The translations under genes were made by a program, and so were the position numbers. The notes beneath the pieces are model-generated. The model ran no database searches and was not told where the DNA came from. It was given only the letters and a program-made list of their open reading frames with translations. This document shows positions 1 through 5,177 of a stretch of 5,206 nt of DNA, piece by piece. This DNA comes from Spirochaetaceae bacterium. GTDB taxonomy: Bacteria; Spirochaetota; Spirochaetia; Treponematales; Breznakiellaceae. Position 1 is the stretch's first letter. Each line of letters opens with the position of its first letter. The stretch is taken from NCBI GenBank assembly GCA_031278575.1, contig JAITKD010000006.1, positions 1 to 5,206 on the forward strand, given 5' to 3'.

Positions 1-20
1 GCAGTATTTTTAGGGGCGCA

Positions 21-42
21 TTTCCGGCGCAAGCGCCGGAAA
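21..42. repeat. Perfect GC-rich palindrome (hairpin 1)
   Basis: TTTCCGGCGC (21-30) and GCGCCGGAAA (33-42) are perfect reverse complements around an AA spacer, giving a 10-bp stem. Neither strand has a T-run right after the stem, so a simple intrinsic terminator is not supported. It resembles an interspersed palindromic (REP-like) element, or it could be a rho-independent-like 3' end of an upstream gene lacking a U-tract. The inverted repeat is certain; its role is inferred. Confidence 0.7.
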
Positions 43-73
43 CCGGGCTTTCCGGGGCTCCGCTATCGCTCCG

Positions 74-96
74 GCCCCGGCGCAATGCGCCGGGGC
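74..96. repeat. Perfect GC-rich palindrome (hairpin 2)
   Basis: GCCCCGGCGCA (74-84) and TGCGCCGGGGC (86-96) are perfect reverse complements around one base, an 11-bp arm. An alternative pairing exists with the upstream CCGGGGC (52-58), which is complementary to GCCCCGG (74-80). The two folds compete. It shares the core CCGGCGC/GCGCCGG with hairpin 1 (21-42), so the pair looks like a composite palindromic repeat. No U-tract follows on either strand. Confidence 0.7.
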
Positions 97-146
97 TGCT
101 TCGCACCCCTCCAATCCCTCGCGCTTTTCGTATACGGCGGCCTTTT

Positions 147-180
147 CGGCAATTATGGGCCGTTAAAGGTAAAATTGCCG
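147..180. promoter_or_regulatory. Spaced inverted repeat, possible operator
   Basis: CGGCAATT (147-154) and AATTGCCG (173-180) are perfect 8-base inverted repeats separated by 18 bases. The right arm ends 17 bases before the proposed -35 box at 198. The spacing between arm centres is about 26 bases, between two and three helical turns. Two half-sites for a dimeric or tetrameric regulator are possible, as is a simple RNA stem in an upstream transcript. No T-run follows, so it is not a standard terminator. I do not recognise it as a known regulator's site. Confidence 0.35.
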
Positions 181-197
181 GCCCTGGGGGGGATATG

Positions 198-227
198 TTG
201 ATTTTATTCCTCCCCCAATGGTATGGT
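198..227 (+). promoter_or_regulatory. Candidate sigma-70 promoter of the purMNHD operon
   Basis: TTGATT (198-203) matches the -35 consensus TTGACA at four of six positions. TATGGT (222-227) matches TATAAT at four of six, with an 18-base spacer. It lies in the most AT-rich part of an otherwise GC-rich spacer. Transcription would begin near 234 and give a leader of about 220 nt that includes the tandem repeats. No better promoter is visible nearer to purM. Operon transcription starting further upstream, outside the window, remains possible. Confidence 0.4.
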
Positions 228-261
228 AAAAGGGCCGGTTCCGGAATCCGATGGTTCGGGA

Positions 262-274
262 CCCCCATAGGGGG
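262..274. repeat. C5-ATA-G5 mini-hairpin before the first repeat copy
   Basis: CCCCCATAGGGGG is a perfect 5-bp stem with a 3-base loop. The same sequence recurs at 426-438, just after the second 79-bp copy. A variant (C5-T-G7, 347-359) sits at the junction of the two copies. The repeated array is thus bounded and separated by the same kind of small C/G hairpin. Confidence 0.6.
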
Positions 275-280
275 TTCCTG

Positions 281-430
281 CCGGCCGTCTGCCTTCAAAC
301 GAGGGCGCGGGGCTTTGGGGTCAGACCCCGTTCCGGGGGCCTAAATCCCCCTGGGGGGGCCGGCCGTCTGCCTTCAAACGGGGGCGCGGGGCTTTGGGGT
401 CAGACCCCGTTCCGGGGGCCTAAACCCCCC
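281..430. repeat. 79-bp direct tandem repeat, about 1.9 copies
   Basis: Copy 1 begins at 281 and copy 2 at 360, a period of 79 bases. Aligned over about 70 bases, I find only two mismatches (302 against 381, and 346 against 425) before the copies diverge after 430. Each copy contains the palindrome GGGGTCAGACCCC (317-329 and 396-408), an imperfect stem around CCGTCTG...CAAACGG, and a G5-CCTAAA/CTAAAT-C5 arm. The high identity points to a recent duplication or to insertion of an interspersed element. Because 79 is not a multiple of three, the repeat is unlikely to encode a repeated peptide. It lies inside the predicted operon leader. Confidence 0.85.
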
Positions 431-438
431 ATAGGGGG
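414..438 (+). promoter_or_regulatory. Competing hairpins just upstream of the purM ribosome binding site
   Basis: G5 (414-418) can pair with C5 (425-429) around a 6-base loop. Alternatively, C5 (426-430) can pair with G5 (434-438) around ATA. The two folds share the C-run and exclude each other. The second ends 4 bases before the AAGGA of purM (443-447), close enough to affect ribosome access. Both pairings are visible in the sequence; any regulatory effect is inferred. Confidence 0.3.
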
Positions 439-453
439 TAAAAAGGATACGCT

Positions 454-1572
454 ATGGATTATAAACAAGCCGGGGTTAATATTGAGGAAGGGTACCGGGC
501 GGTGGAGAAGTACCGGGACCTGGCGGCGGGGACGGCAAACCCGGCGGTGATCAATGCCATCGGCAGTTTCGCGGGGATGTTTTCCCTTAAGGACTTTATA
601 ACGGCCGGCGCCGGGATGGAAGATCCGGTTTTGGTTTCAGGTACAGACGGGGTTGGCACCAAGCTGGAAGTGGCCTTTAGGCTGAAAAAATACGACACCG
701 TGGGCATTGATTGTGTAGCCATGTGTGTAAACGACATCCTCTGCCACGGAGGGCGGCCCCTCTTTTTTCTGGACTATATCGCCTGCGGTAAACTCGACGC
801 GGAGGTGGCGGCGGATCTCGTAAAGGGGGTGGCCGTGGGCTGCCGGGAAACCGGGAGCGTCCTTTTGGGGGGGGAAACCGCGGAGATGCCCGGTTTTTAC
901 GAAGCGGGTACCTACGACATCGCGGGATTTGCCCTGGGTATCGTGGACCGGAAAAACATCATAGACGGAAGCGCCATACAAGAGGGGGACACCCTCGTCG
1001 GGATCGCCTCGTCGGGGCCCCATTCCAACGGGTTCAGCCTTATCCGCCAGGTCCTGCCCGATTTGGATGAGGATTTCGGGGGTATGCCCCTGGGGATGGC
1101 CCTGCTGGAGCCCACCCGGCTCTATGTAAAACCCGTGCTGGCCCTGCTGGAACAGGTGAAGGTCCGGGGCATGGCCCATATCACCGGAGGGGGCTTTTAC
1201 GAAAACGTCCCCCGGATGTTTTGCCGCCCCCTGGATGCGGTATTCGCCGCCCCTTCCGCCGGCGCCCCGGAGGCCGGTAGAACCTGGACCATCCCCCCCG
1301 TCTTTGCCCGGATCGCCTGGGGGGTGAGCGGCGGCGGGGGCCTTTCCGGCCCCAAGGCCCAGGAGGCCGGGGCGGAACTGCTGGAAAAAGACGGGGCCCT
1401 GCGGAAACTGATGTTCAACACCTACAATATGGGGATAGGCTTTGTCCTGGCCCTGGCCCCGGAGGACAGCGCCGGGGCGATAGCGTTCCTTGACCGCCGG
1501 GGGTATCCCGCCTGGGAGATAGGGACCGTTACGGCCCCCCGGGGCAAGACCGGGGAGGTGGTCTTTGTCTAG
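454..1572 (+). CDS. purM: Phosphoribosylformylglycinamidine cyclo-ligase (AIR synthetase)
   Basis: This enzyme closes FGAM to aminoimidazole ribonucleotide using ATP, step 5 of purine synthesis, in the cytoplasm. The 372-residue product shows the family's landmarks: GTDGVGTKL (63-71), VNDILCHGGRPLFFLDYIA (92-110), GGETAEMPG (139-147), SSGPHSNGFSLIR (186-198), HITGGGFYEN (242-251) and FNTYNMGIG (321-329). The N-terminal half is the PurM N-domain and the rest the C-domain. The family usually has about 345 residues. The excess sits around 264-275 and in a glycine-rich stretch at about 290-316, between the PPVF and NMGIG motifs. The ATG start has AAGGA (443-447) six bases ahead, and the next residues (YKQAGVNIEEG) are the usual PurM beginning. 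The end overlaps purN by 8 nt. It is intact, and I am very sure of the assignment. Confidence 0.97.
   Translation: MDYKQAGVNIEEGYRAVEKYRDLAAGTANPAVINAIGSFAGMFSLKDFITAGAGMEDPVLVSGTDGVGTKLEVAFRLKKYDTVGIDCVAMCVNDILCHGGRPLFFLDYIACGKLDAEVAADLVKGVAVGCRETGSVLLGGETAEMPGFYEAGTYDIAGFALGIVDRKNIIDGSAIQEGDTLVGIASSGPHSNGFSLIRQVLPDLDEDFGGMPLGMALLEPTRLYVKPVLALLEQVKVRGMAHITGGGFYENVPRMFCRPLDAVFAAPSAGAPEAGRTWTIPPVFARIAWGVSGGGGLSGPKAQEAGAELLEKDGALRKLMFNTYNMGIGFVLALAPEDSAGAIAFLDRRGYPAWEIGTVTAPRGKTGEVVFV
1553..1567 (+). promoter_or_regulatory. Shine-Dalgarno and TTG start deciding the purN beginning
   Basis: GGGAGGTG (1553-1560) lies within the last codons of purM, 4 to 6 bases before TTG at 1565. This is the best-spaced start for purN. 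An in-frame GTG at 1577 would be 16 bases from the same site, too far, and no ATG exists before the conserved DILVLVSGSGTNLQ segment. The TTG start creates the 8-nt overlap with purM and suggests translational coupling. Confidence 0.7.
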
Positions 1573-2179
1573 GCCGGTGGATATTTTGGTCCTGGTTTCC
1601 GGGAGCGGCACCAACCTTCAGGCCCTGATAGACGCGGAAAAACAGGGCCGCCTGGCTCCCGGGAGGATCGCCGGGGTGGTTTCGGACCGCGGCGAAGCCT
1701 ACGCCCTCAAGCGGGCGGCGGCGGCGGGGATCCCCGCCCTGACGGAACCGGTGAACTCCCGCCTGCCCCGGGAGGAGCGGCGGGGGGATCTGTCCCGGAG
1801 GATCCTCGGGATAGCCCGGGAAAAAAACATCGGCCTCATCGTCCTGGCGGGCTTCCTCTCGATCCTGGAAGGGGAGCTTATCCAAGCCTACGGGGGCCGG
1901 ATCATCAACCTGCACCCAAGCCTGCTGCCCAAGTTCGGCGGCCAGGGTATGTACGGCCTCCGGGTCCACGAGGCCGTGCTTGCGGCGGGGGAAAAAGAAT
2001 CGGGGTGTACCGTACACCTGGTTGACGCGGGGACCGATACGGGGCCGATTCTTTTGCGGCGGAAGGTCCCGGTCTTTCCGGGGGACACGGCGGAGGGCCT
2101 CGCGGAACGGATTCACCGGGAGGAACATATCGCCTTGGTGGAAGCCGCGGCCATGATGGCGAAAAAACTTAAAAGTTGA
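1565..2179 (+). CDS. purN: Phosphoribosylglycinamide formyltransferase, folate-dependent (GART)
   Basis: PurN transfers the formyl group of 10-formyl-tetrahydrofolate to GAR, giving FGAR (step 3). The 204-residue protein is a single formyltransferase Rossmann domain. It shows the phosphate-binding VSGSGTNLQAL near the N-terminus (11-21), AGFLSIL (95-101), the catalytic INLHPSLLP (114-122, with N115 and H117) and VDAGTDTGPIL (153-163, with catalytic D158). These correspond to Asn106, His108 and Asp144 of the E. coli enzyme. Between H117 and D158 there are five more residues than in E. coli, in KFGGQGMYGLRVHEAV, a variant I associate with Bacteroidota-like PurN. It starts at TTG inside purM and ends 10 bases before purH. 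Its stop codon overlaps the purH ribosome binding site. It is complete, with no missing catalytic residue. Confidence 0.96.
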   Translation: MSRPVDILVLVSGSGTNLQALIDAEKQGRLAPGRIAGVVSDRGEAYALKRAAAAGIPALTEPVNSRLPREERRGDLSRRILGIAREKNIGLIVLAGFLSILEGELIQAYGGRIINLHPSLLPKFGGQGMYGLRVHEAVLAAGEKESGCTVHLVDAGTDTGPILLRRKVPVFPGDTAEGLAERIHREEHIALVEAAAMMAKKLKS

Positions 2180-2189
2180 GGGAAAATTT

Positions 2190-3818
2190 ATGAAACCACG
2201 GGCATTGATCAGCGTATTTAACAAAGAAGGTATTCAGGAACTGGCTTCTTTTTTAGCCGGATCCGGCTGGGAGATCCTTTCCACCGGGGGAACCGCGAAA
2301 TATCTGGGGGAACAGCAAATTCCCGTCATTGATGTGGCGGCGGTTACGGGGTTTCCCGAATGCCTGGACGGCCGGGTAAAAACCCTGCACCCCGCCATAC
2401 ACGCGGGGCTCCTCGCCCGGCGGGATGAAAAATCCCACCGCGACACCCTGGAAAAACTGGGGATTTCCCCTATTGATCTGGTCTGCGTAAACCTCTACCC
2501 TTTTTTTGAAAAGGCGCGGGCCGGGCTTTCCCTGGAAGAAACCGTGGAGTTCATCGACATCGGGGGGCCCGCCATGCTCCGGTCGGCGGCGAAAAATTAC
2601 CGGGACGTGCTGGTCCTCACCGACCCGGCGGATTATGGGGAAGTTATCGACGGGCTCAAGGCGGGCGGCCCGGCAATGGAATTCCGGAAGCGCCTGGCGG
2701 GCAAGGTCTTTGACCTTACCGCGGCCTACGACGGGGCCATCGCCCGGTACCTCCTGGACGAGGCATACCCGGAATACCTGCCCCTGTCCCTCCGCAAAGC
2801 CCAGACCCTGCGGTACGGTGAAAACGGCCACCAGGGGGCGGCCCTTTATTTGAACACCGACCGTCCCGGGGCGCTGGGGGCCATGGAACAGCTCCACGGT
2901 AAGGAACTCAGTTATAACAATATCCGGGATCTGGATCTGGCCTGGAAAGCGGCGTGCGCCTTTGGGCTGGATGCGGACCGTACCGCATCCCAGGGGGAAG
3001 CGGACCTGGATCGGGTTTTGCCGGACCTTTCGGTTAAGGCCGGGGGGATGCCTCCGGTCTGTTGCGTGGCCGTAAAACACAACACCCCCTGCGGGATAGC
3101 CCTGGGGAACACCCTGGGGGAGGCCTATGAAAAAACCTACGCCTGTGATCCGGTCTCGATCTTTGGGGGCATTGTCGCTTCCAACGCGCCGGTGGACGCG
3201 GCCGTGGCGGAAAGGCTGGGGGATCTTTTTCTGGAAATCGTGGCTGCCCCGGATTTTGAGGAAAAAGCCCTGGAAATCCTGAAAAAGAAAAAAAACCTCA
3301 GGATCATCCGTATCCCGGTTTCCCCCCGGGAGAAATGGGAATATGTTTCCGTGGACGGCGGCTTACTGGTACAGGAGGCAAACCGCAGGCTCCTGGAAAA
3401 ATGGGATGTGGTTACCAAAACAGCGCCGCCGCCGGAGGATAGGGGGGATATGATCTTTGGGATGCGGACGGTGGCCTATGTTAAGTCCAATGCCATAGTG
3501 GTGGTGAAAAACCGGGCCGCGGTGGGTATCGGGGGGGGTGAAACCAACCGGATCTGGGCGGCGGAGCTGGCCCTGAACCGGAGCGCCCGGCTTATTGCCG
3601 CCGCCGCCGAAGCGGGAAAAGACGACGGCGCCCCCGCCCGGGTCCTGGCTTCGGATGCCTTTTTCCCCTTCCCGGATGTGGCGGAGGCCGCCGCCGCGGC
3701 GGGGATCAAAACCATCATCCAGCCCGGGGGGTCCCAGAACGACCGGCTCTCCGTTGAGGCCTGTGACAGACTGGGGCTTGCCATGGTGTTCACCGGAATC
3801 CGGCATTTTAAACATTAA
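2190..3818 (+). CDS. purH: Bifunctional AICAR transformylase / IMP cyclohydrolase
   Basis: PurH formylates AICAR with 10-formyl-tetrahydrofolate and closes FAICAR to IMP, steps 9 and 10. The N-terminal MGS-like cyclohydrolase domain (about 1-195) shows STGGTAKYL (31-39), GFPECLDGRVKTLHP (54-68), NLYPF (101-105) and DIGGPAMLRSAAKNYRDV (123-140). K64, Y103, D123 and K135 align with the known cyclohydrolase catalytic residues. The transformylase part shows LRYGENGHQ (207-215), GKELSYNN (237-244), VKHNTPCG (295-302, with K296 and H297), DAFFPFPD (489-496) and FTGIRHFKH at the C-terminus. At 542 residues it is slightly long. About 29 extra residues lie between SYNN and KHNTPCG, centred on 258-288. 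The usual ENPHQ reads ENGHQ. The ATG is supported by GAGGG (2178-2182) seven bases ahead, overlapping the purN stop. It appears intact. Confidence 0.97.
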   Translation: MKPRALISVFNKEGIQELASFLAGSGWEILSTGGTAKYLGEQQIPVIDVAAVTGFPECLDGRVKTLHPAIHAGLLARRDEKSHRDTLEKLGISPIDLVCVNLYPFFEKARAGLSLEETVEFIDIGGPAMLRSAAKNYRDVLVLTDPADYGEVIDGLKAGGPAMEFRKRLAGKVFDLTAAYDGAIARYLLDEAYPEYLPLSLRKAQTLRYGENGHQGAALYLNTDRPGALGAMEQLHGKELSYNNIRDLDLAWKAACAFGLDADRTASQGEADLDRVLPDLSVKAGGMPPVCCVAVKHNTPCGIALGNTLGEAYEKTYACDPVSIFGGIVASNAPVDAAVAERLGDLFLEIVAAPDFEEKALEILKKKKNLRIIRIPVSPREKWEYVSVDGGLLVQEANRRLLEKWDVVTKTAPPPEDRGDMIFGMRTVAYVKSNAIVVVKNRAAVGIGGGETNRIWAAELALNRSARLIAAAAEAGKDDGAPARVLASDAFFPFPDVAEAAAAAGIKTIIQPGGSQNDRLSVEACDRLGLAMVFTGIRHFKH

Positions 3819-3829
3819 GGAAGGGTTTT

Positions 3830-5149
3830 ATGAAGGTTCTGGTTATCGGTTCGGGGGGAAGGGAACACGCCGTTGCCTGGAAACTGGCCCAGTCGGATAA
3901 GGTAACCCGGGTCTTGGTTGCCCCCGGGAACGGCGGTACCGCCGGGGAAGCCAAATGCGTGAACGTCCCCGTTCCCGGAGGGGATCCCGCCGCCGGGGAA
4001 ACCCAGGAGGCCCTGGCCGATCTGGCCCGGCAGGAGGGGGTAGACCTCACCGTGGTAGGCCCCGAGGCGCCCCTGGCAGCGGGCATCGTGGACCGGTTTC
4101 GCGCCGCGGGGTTACGGATCCTCGGACCCGGCAAAAACGCCGCCCGGCTGGAGGCAAGCAAGGGCTTTGCCAAATCTTTTATGGAAAAATACGGCGTCCG
4201 GGCGGCCCGGAGCAAAACCTTTACGGATCCCGCCGCGGCGCTGGAGTATACGACAGAACACTTTGCCCAGGATAATCCGCCCCCCCTGGTGGTCAAGGCC
4301 GATGGCCTTGCCGCGGGCAAGGGGGTGATCATCGTCCTCAGCCGGGGTGAGGCGGAGGATGCCCTGGATGCCTTTATGCGGAAGGGAACCCTGGGGGAAG
4401 CGGGGCGGACCGTGGTGCTGGAGGATCACCTTGCGGGCAGGGAAGTGTCGATCCTGGCCGCGGTGAGTTCCGTCCCCGGGAACGCCGGGGGAACCATCCT
4501 TCCCTTTGTTTCCGCCCGGGATCATAAACGCCGTTTTGAGGGGGGCCGGGGCCCCAATACCGGGGGCATGGGGGCCATTGCCCCGGCGCCGGATTTTACC
4601 GCCGCCCTCCGGGAGGACTTCCGGTCTTCCATCCTGGAACCGACCCTCCGGGGCATAAAACAGGAGGGGATGGATTACCGGGGCTTCATCTTTTTCGGCC
4701 TCATGGTCCGGGAAGATCGGTGTTTTCTGTTGGAGTACAATGTACGGCTGGGGGATCCCGAAGCCCAGGCGGTACTTCCCCTTTTGGAATCGGATCTGGG
4801 GGACCTTTGCCTTTCCATACTTGACGGGAGCCTGGGGGACTTTTCCCTGAAATGGAGGCCCGGCGCGGTATGCGCCCCGGTAGTGGTGGCCGGGGGTTAC
4901 CCCGATTCATACCGCAAGGGGGATCCCATCACCATAAACCGGGAGGATCTCGCCAAAACCGGGGCCCGGCTTTTTATCGCCGGGGCGGCGGGGAGTGACG
5001 GCGGGGGCCTTTTTACCGCCGGAGGCCGGGTCCTGGCGGTATCCGCCTGGGGCGCCGATGGGGACGCGGCTCAGGCCCGGGCCTACGAAGCCGTAAAGGC
5101 CCTGCGGTTTAACGGCATGGCCTTCCGCCGGGACATAGGCCGGGAATAG
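3830..5149 (+). CDS. purD: Phosphoribosylamine-glycine ligase (GAR synthetase)
   Basis: PurD joins glycine to 5-phosphoribosylamine with ATP, giving GAR (step 2), the substrate of the neighbouring PurN. The 439-residue protein has the usual order. An N-terminal Rossmann-like domain carries GSGGREHAVAWKLA (7-20), APGNGGTA (31-38) and GPEAPLAAGIVD (77-88). The ATP-grasp domain follows with RLEASKGFAK (106-115), VVKADGLAAGKGVI (154-167), DHKRRFEGGRGPNTGGMGA (231-249) and EYNVRLGDPEAQ (302-313), which includes metal-binding E302 and N304 and the GARS signature. The C-terminal domain has the typical VVVAGGYPDSYRKGDPI (351-367). E. coli PurD is about 429 residues, so the length is normal. The ATG has AAGGAAGG (3817-3824) just ahead, overlapping the purH stop, and the gap to purH is 11 bases. 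It is the last gene visible in the operon and is intact. Confidence 0.97.
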   Translation: MKVLVIGSGGREHAVAWKLAQSDKVTRVLVAPGNGGTAGEAKCVNVPVPGGDPAAGETQEALADLARQEGVDLTVVGPEAPLAAGIVDRFRAAGLRILGPGKNAARLEASKGFAKSFMEKYGVRAARSKTFTDPAAALEYTTEHFAQDNPPPLVVKADGLAAGKGVIIVLSRGEAEDALDAFMRKGTLGEAGRTVVLEDHLAGREVSILAAVSSVPGNAGGTILPFVSARDHKRRFEGGRGPNTGGMGAIAPAPDFTAALREDFRSSILEPTLRGIKQEGMDYRGFIFFGLMVREDRCFLLEYNVRLGDPEAQAVLPLLESDLGDLCLSILDGSLGDFSLKWRPGAVCAPVVVAGGYPDSYRKGDPITINREDLAKTGARLFIAGAAGSDGGGLFTAGGRVLAVSAWGADGDAAQARAYEAVKALRFNGMAFRRDIGRE

Positions 5150-5177
5150 GGGCCGGAAACATCATCCGGCGGTTCCC
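5142..5177 (+). terminator. Weak nested hairpin after purD, doubtful terminator
   Basis: GCCGG (5152-5156) pairs with CCGGC (5166-5170) around a 9-base loop. GGGAA (5142-5146) can pair with TTCCC (5173-5177) outside it, with an unequal internal bulge. The outer arm overlaps the last codons of purD. No T-run follows: the next bases are AACGTTAAAG. It could be a weak or Rho-assisted end of the operon, or chance. The window ends at 5206, so a real terminator or further genes may lie beyond. Confidence 0.2.

Larger units (their letters stand above)
1..453. other. Non-coding, repeat-rich region upstream of the purine operon
   Basis: No open reading frame here looks like a gene. The only sizeable one (251-550) runs through two copies of a tandem repeat and on into purM in another frame. 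The stretch holds two GC-rich hairpins (21-42, 74-96), a spaced 8-bp inverted repeat (147-180), a candidate promoter (198-227) and a tandem repeat with C/G hairpins (262-438). Only 178-230 and part of 121-175 are moderately AT-rich. I see no tRNA, no conserved riboswitch core and no purine-riboswitch-like junction. The 3' end of any gene left of position 1 lies outside the window. Confidence 0.75.

Noticed and set aside
21..42. Intrinsic terminator of a gene left of the window
   Set aside because: The stem is strong, but neither side is followed by a T-run on the relevant strand, so I kept it as a palindromic repeat.
281..430. A small CRISPR array
   Set aside because: There are only two contiguous copies with no unique spacers between short repeats. 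The unit is 79 bp and internally palindromic, which fits a tandem duplication and not repeat-spacer structure.
234..453. A purine or other known riboswitch in the leader
   Set aside because: I looked for the conserved junction and loop sequences of purine-type aptamers and found none. The leader is explained by the tandem repeats and C/G hairpins.
251..550. A 99-codon open frame beginning in the leader and overlapping the start of purM
   Set aside because: It has no ribosome binding site, and its Arg/Gly/Pro-rich translation comes from the 79-bp repeats. The period is not a multiple of three, so the two copies are read in different frames. Its last third is purM read out of frame.
637..1614. 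Long open frame of 325 codons on the minus strand opposite purM
   Set aside because: It is the antisense shadow of purM, favoured by GC-rich codons. Its product is Pro/Gly-rich with no recognisable domain, while the plus strand carries every PurM motif.
1529..2224. Minus-strand open frame of 231 codons opposite purN
   Set aside because: It covers the complement of purN and runs across both gene junctions. It has no recognisable motif and no plausible ribosome binding site that I could see.
2253..3080. Minus-strand open frame of 275 codons opposite purH
   Set aside because: It is complementary to an intact, motif-complete purH and shows no domain of its own. It is a GC-bias artefact.
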